Shown here: piece by piece, positions 37,155 through 44,974 of the stretch
How the letters are laid out: each line of letters starts with the position of its first letter
Numbering within the stretch: the stretch's first letter is position 1
The notes under the pieces: generated by a model
Told to the model about the DNA's origin: nothing
Databases searched by the model: none
The model's input: the letters and a program-made list of their open reading frames with translations, nothing else
Program-made: the position numbers and the translations under genes
From: an uncultured Mucispirillum sp.
Lineage (GTDB): Bacteria; Chrysiogenota; Deferribacteres; Deferribacterales; Mucispirillaceae
Assembly: GCA_944323205.1 (NCBI GenBank)
Contig: CALURO010000001.1
Span: 243,092 to 307,091, forward strand
DNA length: 64,000 bases
Direction: 5' to 3'

Positions 37155-38255
37155 TTATATTAAATTATACACACTTTTTGCAGCATCACTACCCGGCTGG
37201 TATCTTTCCCCGTATAATTTTATTTTTGAAAGCCTTTTATTTATTTCTTCCATTTCTTTTTTAGTCCATGAGATATTTACCGCTTTTACATTTTCTCTTA
37301 AATGTTCAGGGTTAGTTGTTTCAGGTATTGGTACAATCCACGGTTTTTGTGCCAGTATCCATGCAAGAGCAATTTGAGCAGGTGTTGCACCGCCTTTTTC
37401 ACTGCCTAATTCTTTTAAAAAATCAATAATAACCCTGTTTTTTTCCATATTTTCCTGACTCATTCGTGGAAAGCCAGCACGCATATCAAGTTTTTTATCA
37501 AATACAGTATTGCCGTCCATCTTCCCTGCTAAATAACCCCTGTCTAACGGGCTGTATGCCACTAAACCGATACCTAATTCTTCAATCACTTTAAAAGTCT
37601 GTTCTTCATGGCGTCTAAAACTCATTGCATACTGGTTTTCAACAGCTGTTACAGGGAATTCTTTATGGGCTCTTTTTATAGTTTCTATATTTGGCTCACT
37701 CATACCCCAGTGAAGAATTTTGCCTTCTTTTACTAAATCTTTCATTGTGCCTGCCACATCTTCTATTGGCACTTTATTATCTATTCTATGCTGATAATAT
37801 ATATCCACATAATCTGTATCAAGCCTTTTAAGTGATGCTTCTAATGCTTTGCGTATGCTTTCTGGTCTTGCATCTTCTACCTGTTTGCCATTTGGATAAT
37901 AAAGCCCAAATTTTGTGCCTATTGCCACATTTTTTCTAAATTTTTTCAATGCTTTGCCTAGCAGCACTTCATTTGTATGTGGACCATATATTTCTGCTGT
38001 ATCAAAAAAATTAATACCTAAATCGTAAGCTTCTGCAATGAGATTTATCATTGCTTTTTCATCTCTTGCAGGCCCGTGATTTGCACTCATTCCCATACAG
38101 CCAAGCCCTAATGATGATACTTTAAAATCTTTTCCTAATACCCTTAAAGGCATTTGAGATTTACTTTCTTTTGCCATAATATCTGCTCCATTTAATCCTG
38201 CTGCTGCACCTGCCAGCATAAATGATGTAAGTTTTAAAAAATCTCTTCTATTCAT
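37155..38255 (-). CDS. Tat-exported aldo/keto reductase
   Basis: 366 residues from the ATG at 38253-38255 (a start four codons upstream is also open). The N terminus NRRDFLKLTSFMLAGAAAG is a twin-arginine signal. The mature domain is an AKR barrel: FKVSSLGLGCMGMSANHG, NFFDTAEIYGPHTNEVLLG (catalytic Asp/Tyr), AIGTKFG with Lys, and YYQHRIDNKVP with His. It reduces aldehydes or ketones with NADPH, here probably in the periplasm, where the cofactor supply is uncertain. Divergent from an AraC regulator with 110 bases between. Confidence 0.88.
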   Translation of the reverse strand: MNRRDFLKLTSFMLAGAAAGLNGADIMAKESKSQMPLRVLGKDFKVSSLGLGCMGMSANHGPARDEKAMINLIAEAYDLGINFFDTAEIYGPHTNEVLLGKALKKFRKNVAIGTKFGLYYPNGKQVEDARPESIRKALEASLKRLDTDYVDIYYQHRIDNKVPIEDVAGTMKDLVKEGKILHWGMSEPNIETIKRAHKEFPVTAVENQYAMSFRRHEEQTFKVIEELGIGLVAYSPLDRGYLAGKMDGNTVFDKKLDMRAGFPRMSQENMEKNRVIIDFLKELGSEKGGATPAQIALAWILAQKPWIVPIPETTNPEHLRENVKAVNISWTKKEMEEINKRLSKIKLYGERYQPGSDAAKSVYNLI

Positions 38256-38365
38256 ATTCGCCTCCATTTAGTCTATATTTATTTTTATTGTATTTATTAT
38301 CATTATTCAATATATCATACTATTTTATTCTTGCCTAAAATTCTCATTTATACTATTATATACTT

Positions 38366-39259
38366 ATGGAAGAAAAATTACTTAAAGAAATCAAATCAAA
38401 ACTTATTAATATTATGCCTGACGAAAGCGAAATTGATGCTGGCTTTAATGGTATAAAATTTTACAGAAGAAATAATGTAAAAAAAACTCATATCTGTATA
38501 CAATGCCCATGTATTATTTTTGTTGTAAATGGTGAAAAGCATACCCATATAAGCAGTGAAAATTTTATATTTAAAAAAGGATATTATCATATTACATATA
38601 TTGATTATCCTGTTTCCTCTCATTTTAGCAGTATTTCAGAAGATAACCCTTATCTTTCAGTATATATCCCTGTAGATAATGCAGTAATTACTGAAATAAT
38701 TAAAAATATTAACTATATTCCTGCTGTAATTTTTAAGGGGATTTCTGAAAGCAGGGCAGATGATAAACTGCTTGAAGCATACAGCAGACTTATTGATTTA
38801 TATAATAAGCCTGATGAAATCAGCTTTATGTCAGAGTTAATTATTAAAGAAATATATTATAGAATACTAAACGGTCCTGTTGGAGCAGATTTAAAAGCAT
38901 TATATACATTTGGCTCTCAAAGCAATAAAATATATCAGGCAATAGAATTTATTAAAAATAATTTTAAAGAATACCTGCAGATAGAAGATATTGCTTCAAA
39001 AGTCAATATGGCACCATCTACTTTTTTTAGGAACTTTAAAGCTGTTACAATGATAAGCCCTTTACAGTATCAAAAAAGATTAAGACTCTATGAAGCACAA
39101 AGATTAATGCTTGCAGAAGGTATCACAGCATCAGATGCAGCATATAATGTAGGCTATGAAAGTATTACCCAGTTTACAAGAGAATATAAAAAATTATTCC
39201 ATTCTTCCCCTGCAAGAAATATAAAAGAAATTATAAATGGAACAGCAAAGCCTGCATAA
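38366..39259 (+). CDS. AraC-family transcription regulator
   Basis: 297 residues. The N-terminal cupin-like domain matches AraC-type regulators often paired with oxidoreductases (ICIQCPCIIFVVNGEKH). The C terminus has two helix-turn-helix motifs: LQIEDIASKVNMAPSTFFRN and ASDAAYNVGYESITQFTREY. It is divergent from the aldo/keto reductase gene and probably controls it. The ATG lies in TTATGG without a clear ribosome site. It shares a two-way terminator with the next gene. Confidence 0.9.
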   Translation: MEEKLLKEIKSKLINIMPDESEIDAGFNGIKFYRRNNVKKTHICIQCPCIIFVVNGEKHTHISSENFIFKKGYYHITYIDYPVSSHFSSISEDNPYLSVYIPVDNAVITEIIKNINYIPAVIFKGISESRADDKLLEAYSRLIDLYNKPDEISFMSELIIKEIYYRILNGPVGADLKALYTFGSQSNKIYQAIEFIKNNFKEYLQIEDIASKVNMAPSTFFRNFKAVTMISPLQYQKRLRLYEAQRLMLAEGITASDAAYNVGYESITQFTREYKKLFHSSPARNIKEIINGTAKPA

Positions 39260-39269
39260 AAATGCAGGC
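39250..39269. terminator. Bidirectional terminator between convergent genes
   Basis: GCCTGCAT, loop AAAA, ATGCAGGC. The stem begins inside the last codons of the AraC gene and serves the convergent binding-protein gene too. Confidence 0.75.
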
Positions 39270-39275
39270 TCTATA

Positions 39276-40019
39276 TTATTTATTAAAATATTTTGCATAT
39301 ATTTTATCGTATGTGCCGTTTTCTTTTAAAGTTTTAAGTGCTTTATTTATTTCTTCTAATAAAGCAGTGTTATCTTTTGGAAGAGCGATAGAATATTCTT
39401 CTTCAGCTAATGCAGTATCAAGCACTTTTATTCCTTTATTATTTGCAACATATTTTTTTGCAGGTTCCATATCTAATACCGTTGCATCTACTTTCCCAGC
39501 AGTAAGAGCCATAATAACCTGACCTGTTGCTTCATATCTTGTAATAGATGATGTATCTTTATACATATCTGTTACTACCATATCACCTGTATATCCTATT
39601 ACAACACCAATTTTTTTGCCTTTTAAATCTTCAAATTTTTGGATATCTGAATCTTCTGGCACAATAACAGCCTGCTTTGATACAAAATAAGGCTCGCTGA
39701 AATTAACATACTGGCGTCTTTCGTCAGTTGCAGTCATACCAGAAATAATACAGTTAATTTTACCTGCCTGCATAGCTATTAAAAGGCTGTCAAAAGCCAT
39801 ATTTTTAAACTCTACTTTTTTGCCAATAATTTTAGATATTTCATTTATTAAATCTACATCAAATCCTACAATATTTCCCTGTTCTATATATTCAAATGGT
39901 GGAAATTCAGCATTTGTTCCAACGATTAATGTATCATCAACGGTTTCACTTTTTTTACAGCCAAAAAGCATAACTAATGATAATACTGATACTAAAACTA
40001 ATAACAATATTTTTTTCAT
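39276..40019 (-). CDS. Amino-acid ABC transporter binding lipoprotein
   Basis: 247 residues. The signal peptide ends in the lipobox VMLFGC, so it is lipid-anchored. The class 3 solute-binding fold follows: LIVGTNAEFPPFEYIEQG, then GFDVDLINEISKIIGKKVEF and IISGMTATDERRQYVNFSEP. Polar amino acids are the usual ligand; which one cannot be told. No permease or ATPase gene is beside it. Confidence 0.9.
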   Translation of the reverse strand: MKKILLLVLVSVLSLVMLFGCKKSETVDDTLIVGTNAEFPPFEYIEQGNIVGFDVDLINEISKIIGKKVEFKNMAFDSLLIAMQAGKINCIISGMTATDERRQYVNFSEPYFVSKQAVIVPEDSDIQKFEDLKGKKIGVVIGYTGDMVVTDMYKDTSSITRYEATGQVIMALTAGKVDATVLDMEPAKKYVANNKGIKVLDTALAEEEYSIALPKDNTALLEEINKALKTLKENGTYDKIYAKYFNK

Positions 40020-40147
40020 ATCTTCTCTCCAAGATTATATTTTAAAAGTTAGTAATACATTAATATTATCATTATGTCAAAGAATAAATTACTAAAAAGA
40101 AAGAAAATAGAGAAATAAAAAATAGTATTAATAATTCCCAATAACCA

Positions 40148-40226
40148 CTGTCATTCAGAATGGCATATGTTTTTTTTATCCATATCCACCTTGTCATTCA
40201 GAGCGTAGCGAAGAATCTTATAACAT
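40148..40226 (+). repeat. Intergenic repeat, copy R2 (short) with a partial copy
   Basis: TTGTCATTCAGAGCGTAGCG continuing into AAGAATCTTA (40191-40220), the conserved end of the repeat family at 41.1, 49.6 and 49.7 kb. A fragment CTGTCATTCAGAATGGCATA stands 43 bases ahead. Confidence 0.7.
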
Positions 40227-40284
40227 TCTAGTTAGTAAAAATCTTAAAAACAAAATTTATTTTATATGCATAGCAAAAAAGCAC

Positions 40285-40313
40285 TTGCAAAAATGGTATT
40301 TTATTATTATATT
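40285..40313 (+). promoter_or_regulatory. Promoter of antisense RNA 1
   Basis: TTGCAA (40285-40290), 17 bases, TATATT (40308-40313). Six bases on begins AGCAC, the presumed RNA start at about 40320. The promoter at 40643-40671 has the same spacing and the same AGCAC start. Confidence 0.7.
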
Positions 40314-40319
40314 ACATGT

Positions 40320-40409
40320 AGCACGCAGGGACTAGACGGAGTAGTCCCTAAATGGCTAAACTAAAAATAGGTTTAAACCGTCTATATAATTAATATAGGC
40401 GGTTTTTAA
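40320..40409 (+). ncRNA. Candidate antitoxin RNA 1 of a type I-like module
   Basis: About 90 bases: AGCAC start, hairpin GGGACTA / TAGTCCC (40328-40348), then a terminator with stem AAACCGTCTATAT / ATATAGGCGGTTT and T's to 40407. It opposes the minus-strand peptide gene at 40390-40461; the overlap covers that gene's last 20 bases and its 3' leader-out. Pairing of 3' ends is how several known type I pairs (for example BsrG/SR4, TxpA/RatA) are controlled. No RNA family is recognised. Confidence 0.55.
40375..40407 (+). terminator. Terminator of antisense RNA 1
   Basis: Stem of 13 pairs (one T-G) with loop AATTA and a five-T tail. The stop codon of peptide 1 (40390-40392) lies in the loop. Confidence 0.8.
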
Positions 40410-40461
40410 GTTTTATGTATAGGAATTTTACTGCATAATAAAATGCCATTAATTCTAACAT
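40390..40461 (-). CDS. Candidate type I toxin-like peptide 1 (23 residues)
   Basis: ATG at 40459-40461 with AGGGGG five bases upstream, a strong site. Peptide MLELMAFYYAVKFLYIKLKN followed by RLY: an amphipathic, aromatic-rich helix with a basic end. Its C-terminal FLYIK resembles FFYIK of peptide 2. About 112 bases of untranslated leader separate it from a promoter block shared with the second cassette. In the leader AACTCCC can pair with the ribosome site GGGGGTT, which would hold translation down. Too short for usual gene calling. Toxicity is inferred only. Confidence 0.55.
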   Translation of the reverse strand: MLELMAFYYAVKFLYIKLKNRLY

Positions 40462-40571
40462 ATTAACCCCCTGTCAATTTTTTTATATTGATGTGGGAGT
40501 TCGCCTAATCCCCGCCTAGTATATGCGTGCTGTGATTGTGATTTAACCGTTTAGGGCAAGTCTCACTCTCA

Positions 40572-40609
40572 CTGTATAATATAAACACCAAAAAGAAAAA
40601 AATTACAAG
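40572..40609 (-). promoter_or_regulatory. Promoter block of peptide 1
   Basis: 38 bases, of which 36 are the same as in 40936-40973. On the minus strand it reads TTGTAA, 17 bases, TTTATA, giving a start near 40573. The near-identity of this block in both cassettes, unlike the diverged bodies, argues that it is functional or recently copied. Confidence 0.55.
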
Positions 40610-40642
40610 ATAAAAATATTTACTATGCAGAACAAAAAATAC

Positions 40643-40671
40643 TTGAAATTATATGAAATATTAACTATATT
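40643..40671 (+). promoter_or_regulatory. Promoter of antisense RNA 2
   Basis: TTGAAA (40643-40648), 17 bases, TATATT (40666-40671), then six bases to AGCAC at 40678. Layout identical to antisense RNA 1. Confidence 0.7.
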
Positions 40672-40677
40672 AAAAGT

Positions 40678-40771
40678 AGCACAGGGGACTGGTCTGGTCA
40701 GCCCCTTGGTGTGAGATTTAAAAAGTGTTTTTAAATAACCACCTGCTGGCAAAACAAGGTGGTTATTTTTT
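40678..40771 (+). ncRNA. Candidate antitoxin RNA 2 of a type I-like module
   Basis: About 94 bases: AGCAC start, hairpin GGGGACTG / CAGCCCC region (40684-40705), a linker, and a terminator at 40734-40771. It opposes the 3' end of peptide gene 2 (40763-40840). The 5' part, AGCAC then GGGACT, is similar to antisense RNA 1, so the two are paralogues. Confidence 0.55.
40734..40771 (+). terminator. Terminator of antisense RNA 2
   Basis: AATAACCACC / GGTGGTTATT, a perfect 10-pair stem with a 14-base loop and T's to 40771. The stop codon of peptide 2 (40763-40765) is in the stem. Confidence 0.85.
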
Positions 40772-40840
40772 TATGTAAAAAAATATGACTGCTAATGTAA
40801 GCACACATATTAAATATGTGATATGACTTTCATATATCAT
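40763..40840 (-). CDS. Candidate type I toxin-like peptide 2 (25 residues)
   Basis: ATG at 40838-40840 with TAGGAGGTGG ending 4 bases ahead, an almost ideal ribosome site. Peptide MIYESHITYLICVLTLAVIF then FYIKK: a single membrane helix with a basic end, the design of membrane-acting type I toxins (Fst/Ldr, TisB, ZorO and others), without sequence identity to those I know. A leader of about 97 bases reaches back to the promoter block at 40936-40973. Confidence 0.65.
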   Translation of the reverse strand: MIYESHITYLICVLTLAVIFFYIKK

Positions 40841-40935
40841 AAGCCACCTCCTAATTTATTCCGAACGGTTAATCCGAATGGATAAAAAGAAAGGCAGCCA
40901 ACCACCAGCCCGCACTGTGCTGCTAGGCATAAAGC

Positions 40936-40973
40936 CTGTATAATATAAACACCAAAAATAATAAAATTACAAG
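40936..40973 (-). promoter_or_regulatory. Promoter block of peptide 2
   Basis: Second copy of the 38-base block: TTGTAA, 17 bases, TTTATA on the minus strand, start near 40937. Confidence 0.55.
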
Positions 40974-41004
40974 GTAAATTTATGATATACTATGTAACTC
41001 AAAG

Positions 41005-41166
41005 GCGGAGCTGAAAAGTATATATAGGTGCAGGATGTACCGTCGCTTGCGTAAGGATTTACGAATTTATTTCGGAAATCCGCTAAATAAAAAATACACG
41101 GATGTATTTTTTATTATTGTTTAATAAGATTCTTCGCTATCGCTCTAAATGACAAGGTAGGTGGAA
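41005..41166 (-). repeat. Structured intergenic repeat, copy R3
   Basis: Read on the minus strand: a TTGTCATTTAGAGCGATAGC end running on to GAAGAATCTTA, then a hairpin AAAAAATACA / TGTATTTTTT, then GGATTT..CGAA / TTCG..AAATCC with loop ATAA, and finally CAAGCGACGGTACATCCTGC, shared with R1. The same plan with different stem sequences occurs in R4. Confidence 0.7.
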
Positions 41167-41222
41167 CTATGTTACTATAATATAAGTTTCTTATATATCT
41201 TATTCAACTTTTTTGGATAAAT

Positions 41223-43487
41223 TTATTCGCTTTTTAATGTAATATTATTAAGATAGCAGTATATCTGCCCTAATGCAATACCGCCATCATTTGCAGGCAC
41301 TTTTTTATGAGTAAGCACTGTAAATCCGTCTGCAAAAAGCATATTATGTATTTTACTGCTTAAAAATATATTCTGCATAACTCCACCAGATAAGGCAACA
41401 GTAGTTATGCCAAATTTATCTCTTATATCAATACATATATCATATATAATTTTAGCAAATCCATTATGAAATTTTGATGATATTATTTTAATATCCTGAC
41501 TATTTAAAATATCTTCTACCATTTCCTTAAATACTTTTGTAAGATTTATTTTATTATCTTCATACATAAAATTATAACTTTCAATACATTCTTTTACCGC
41601 TTCATTTTCAAAAAGAATTGCAAGTTCCCCTTCATATTCGTTTGACCGTTTCAGTAATGCAAGGGAGCCTGCACTTTCAAAAAGCCTGCCTGCTGCACTT
41701 GTTTCAATAGAATTAAGTTTATTATCTACTGCCATTTTTATAAGGGATATTTCCTGCTCAGTAGTATAGCCTGATGAAATAAGTTTATCTTTTATAGTAT
41801 CCAGCAACTTTTCAGTATAAAGATATGAAATAACCATTCGGACAGGGTGTTTAGCTGCAGAATCAAGCCCCGGCTGGATATAGTTTTTAATATGAGCATA
41901 TCTTGTAATAATATTATCTTCTTTAATAAATATTTCTCCGCCCCATGCTTTATTATCTGCCCCTAAACCAAAGCCGTCCATAACTATTCCTATTGCATTA
42001 TCATAATATGAATTTTCTGCCAAACAGGAAGCAAAATGGGCTGTATGATGCTGCACTTTATATATTTTTTTATACCTTTTTTCTGCAAATATAGTAGAAC
42101 GATACTGGCTGTGGTAATCTACTACTGCAACTTCTGGATAAATATTAAATAAAGACTGCATATTATTATGCACTTCTTCATACATCTGCTCTGTTTCAAT
42201 ATTATCTAAATCACCTATATACTGACTTAAAAATGTAAAACCCTGCTTATAAAAAAGAAGAGAGCTTTTAAGGTTTGCACCAGCTGCAAATATTTCTTCC
42301 TGACTGTCTGTTTTTATTGCTACAGGATATGGAGCATAGCCCCTTGCACGCCTAAAAAGTATAAATCCATAATCAGCAATCGCACATACACTGTCATCTA
42401 CTCTTTGGTAAATCTCTCTGTTATGGTGCAGGAAAACATCAGTGAACCCTTTTAAATTATGCTCTGCTTCTTCCTGATTTTTAGCAATAGGCTCATCTTT
42501 ACGGTTTGCACTTGTGGCTATTATAAATTTTGTTTTCATATACTGAAATAAGACTATATGCAGTGGAGTATATGCTGTCATTATGCCTATTTTATTTGAA
42601 TTAGGGGAAACATAATCAGAAAAGGGACGCCTAAACCATTCAAAAATCACTATAGGACTTTCTGGTCTTGTAATGGTTTCTTCCACAAGATTTGGCACAA
42701 CTGCATGCCTTTTAATAGTCTGTATATTTTCTGCCATTACGGCAAAAGGCTTAGTGCTGCGTTTTTTAAGCTCTCTTAATTTTAAAACTGCTTCGTCCTG
42801 CTCTGCACTGCATATTAAATGATAGCCACCTAAGCCTTTAACTGCCACTATACCGCCACTGTCAATATAATCTGCCGTTTTTTTAAAGGCTTCTTCCTGA
42901 TTTTCAATAATTCTGCCTTTAAAATTAAGGGTAACTTTTGGACCACATTCTGTGCAGGCTATAGGCTGAGCATGGTATCTTCTGTCATTTGTATCTGTAT
43001 ATTCATTATAACAGTCATCACACATTTCAAAATCTTTCATTGTAGTATTTATTCTATCATATGGCAGTTTTTCTATTATAGAATACCTTGGTCCGCAGTT
43101 AGTACAGTTTGTGAAAGGATAAAAAAATCTTCTTTCACCTATATCTAATATTTCACTTCTGCATTCATCACATATTGCCATATCAGGCGGTATGAGAGTG
43201 ATACCCCCTAAATCTTTTGATGTTTCTATAGAGAAATTATTATAATCTATATACTCTATATCTTTTATATCAATACTTACAATATGAGATAATGCTGGTG
43301 CATTTTCTTTTATTTTTTTAATAAATTTATCAAGCTCTTCGTTATGCAGGTTTGCTTTAATAATAACTCCCCTGCTTGTATTGATTACAGAGCCTTTTAT
43401 ATGCATACTGTCTGCTAAATTTTTTATAAAAGGTCTAAACCCTACACCTTGAACTATTCCTTGTATTGTTATCTGCCGTGTAATCAT
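41223..43487 (-). CDS. hypF: [NiFe]-hydrogenase maturation carbamoyltransferase
   Basis: 754 residues from the ATG at 43485-43487, which has GGAAAA before it; the ATG five codons upstream lies deeper in trkH. Domains: acylphosphatase (QGIVQGVGFRPFIKNLA, about 1-90); two zinc fingers (CDECRSEIL...CTNCGP and CDDCYNEY...CTECGP); YrdC-like (about 195-375); Kae1-like C-terminal part with VQHHTAHFASCL and LSGGVMQN. HypF makes the carbamoyl group that HypE turns into the cyanide ligand. No other hyp or hydrogenase gene is near. Confidence 0.96.
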   Translation of the reverse strand: MITRQITIQGIVQGVGFRPFIKNLADSMHIKGSVINTSRGVIIKANLHNEELDKFIKKIKENAPALSHIVSIDIKDIEYIDYNNFSIETSKDLGGITLIPPDMAICDECRSEILDIGERRFFYPFTNCTNCGPRYSIIEKLPYDRINTTMKDFEMCDDCYNEYTDTNDRRYHAQPIACTECGPKVTLNFKGRIIENQEEAFKKTADYIDSGGIVAVKGLGGYHLICSAEQDEAVLKLRELKKRSTKPFAVMAENIQTIKRHAVVPNLVEETITRPESPIVIFEWFRRPFSDYVSPNSNKIGIMTAYTPLHIVLFQYMKTKFIIATSANRKDEPIAKNQEEAEHNLKGFTDVFLHHNREIYQRVDDSVCAIADYGFILFRRARGYAPYPVAIKTDSQEEIFAAGANLKSSLLFYKQGFTFLSQYIGDLDNIETEQMYEEVHNNMQSLFNIYPEVAVVDYHSQYRSTIFAEKRYKKIYKVQHHTAHFASCLAENSYYDNAIGIVMDGFGLGADNKAWGGEIFIKEDNIITRYAHIKNYIQPGLDSAAKHPVRMVISYLYTEKLLDTIKDKLISSGYTTEQEISLIKMAVDNKLNSIETSAAGRLFESAGSLALLKRSNEYEGELAILFENEAVKECIESYNFMYEDNKINLTKVFKEMVEDILNSQDIKIISSKFHNGFAKIIYDICIDIRDKFGITTVALSGGVMQNIFLSSKIHNMLFADGFTVLTHKKVPANDGGIALGQIYCYLNNITLKSE

Positions 43488-44974
43488 TTTTTCCAAAACC
43501 ATGGGCTGAAAAGAATAAATACCGTAAATAATTCTAAACGCCCTATAATCATTGATATAGAAAGAGTTAATTTTGCAAAGTCTGGTAGAAATCCGTAATT
43601 ATCTGCAGGCCCTACTGCCCCAAAACCGGGACCTACTGTGCCAAGACAGCCAAGCATTGCCGTAAATGCTTCAAATGGTGTAAGTGCTCCGCTTAATGCT
43701 ACAATAAATGCACCAGTAAATAATGTAGTCATATAAACCACAATAAAGCCCATAACAGTAATTACTACTTTATTAGATACTGGGTTTCCATTAAGCCGCA
43801 TTATAAAAACACCTTTTGGGTGTATAAGCGATTTTATATGTATTACTGCCTGTTTAAACATAATTATATGGCGGACAACTTTTATACCGCCGCTTGTAGA
43901 GCCAGATGAGCCGCCTATAAAAAATAATACAAGTATTAATATCTGTGCTGCAGGGTGCCATAAATTATAATCTGCCGTTGCAAACCCTGTGGTGCTGATA
44001 ATAGATACTACCTGAAATGTGCCAAACCTTACAGCATCTAGTAATGATGTATAAGTTTTACCGTCCATTGCTGTAAAGCCGTTTGGCTGGATATATAAAA
44101 GAAAAGACACTAATGCAGATATTAAAATAATAATCAATGTAAACATTTTTATTTCAGAATCATTTATTATGCTTTTAAAATTACCGCGAATAGTTTTTAT
44201 TAATACTAAAAAGTTAAGTGAGCCTATATACATAAATATTATTAAAACCCAGTCAATATAAAAGGAAGAAAAATATGCAACTGAATTATTTTTATTAGAA
44301 AATCCGCCTGTTGCAATAGCACTTGATGCATGAGTAAAAGCATCAAGCAGGTTCATACCACCATAAGAAAGCAGAACTATACATATAATATTTAATAAAA
44401 TATATAAACCCCATATAAATTTTGCAGTCTGAGTCATTCTTGGAGTAAGCTTTTCTTTTGTAACACCAGTTGTTTCCACCTGCATAAGATGAGTGCCGCC
44501 TATACCTAAAAGTGGAAGTATGGCAACAGATAACACAATAATTCCACCGCCGCCTATCCAGTGAGAAATGGCACGCCATAACTGTATAGACTTTGGCAGC
44601 CCTTCTATATCTGATAAAATAGATGCCCCTACTGTTGTAAACCCTGAAACAGATTCAAAAAAAGCATCATATATATCAGGTATTGAGCCAGATACATAAT
44701 AAGGCAGTGCTCCAACAATACATGTAAAAACCCATATAAATACAACAAGCACAAAACCACTTCTTATTGTGATAGTTTTTTTATCCCTGCTTTTAGAAAA
44801 AAAAGCAAGCACAATAGATACTAAAAGAATAACAGCCATTGTTTTAAAAAAAGACAGGGATTCATTACTTTCGTTATACATAAGTGCATAAAACCCACAA
44901 AAAGCCATAAAACATGAAAGTAGTAAGTTAATAAATACAATAGGCCGTAATATTAACCTTAACTGGTGTATCAT
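43484..44974 (-). CDS. trkH: Trk potassium uptake membrane subunit
   Basis: 496 residues, about ten membrane helices. Four pore loops with the selectivity glycine: SGFTTVGASI, SSAIATGGFS, ISTTGFATAD and LGTVGPGFG. It transports potassium under control of TrkA, whose gene overlaps it by 4 bases upstream. The stop overlaps the hypF start. Confidence 0.95.
   Translation of the reverse strand: MIHQLRLILRPIVFINLLLSCFMAFCGFYALMYNESNESLSFFKTMAVILLVSIVLAFFSKSRDKKTITIRSGFVLVVFIWVFTCIVGALPYYVSGSIPDIYDAFFESVSGFTTVGASILSDIEGLPKSIQLWRAISHWIGGGGIIVLSVAILPLLGIGGTHLMQVETTGVTKEKLTPRMTQTAKFIWGLYILLNIICIVLLSYGGMNLLDAFTHASSAIATGGFSNKNNSVAYFSSFYIDWVLIIFMYIGSLNFLVLIKTIRGNFKSIINDSEIKMFTLIIILISALVSFLLYIQPNGFTAMDGKTYTSLLDAVRFGTFQVVSIISTTGFATADYNLWHPAAQILILVLFFIGGSSGSTSGGIKVVRHIIMFKQAVIHIKSLIHPKGVFIMRLNGNPVSNKVVITVMGFIVVYMTTLFTGAFIVALSGALTPFEAFTAMLGCLGTVGPGFGAVGPADNYGFLPDFAKLTLSISMIIGRLELFTVFILFSPWFWKK

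Noticed and set aside
41005..41166. A third toxin-like cassette downstream of the two at 40.3-40.97 kb
   Set aside because: No short frame with a strong ribosome site and no TTGNAA-17-TATATT promoter was found; the segment matches the repeat family instead.
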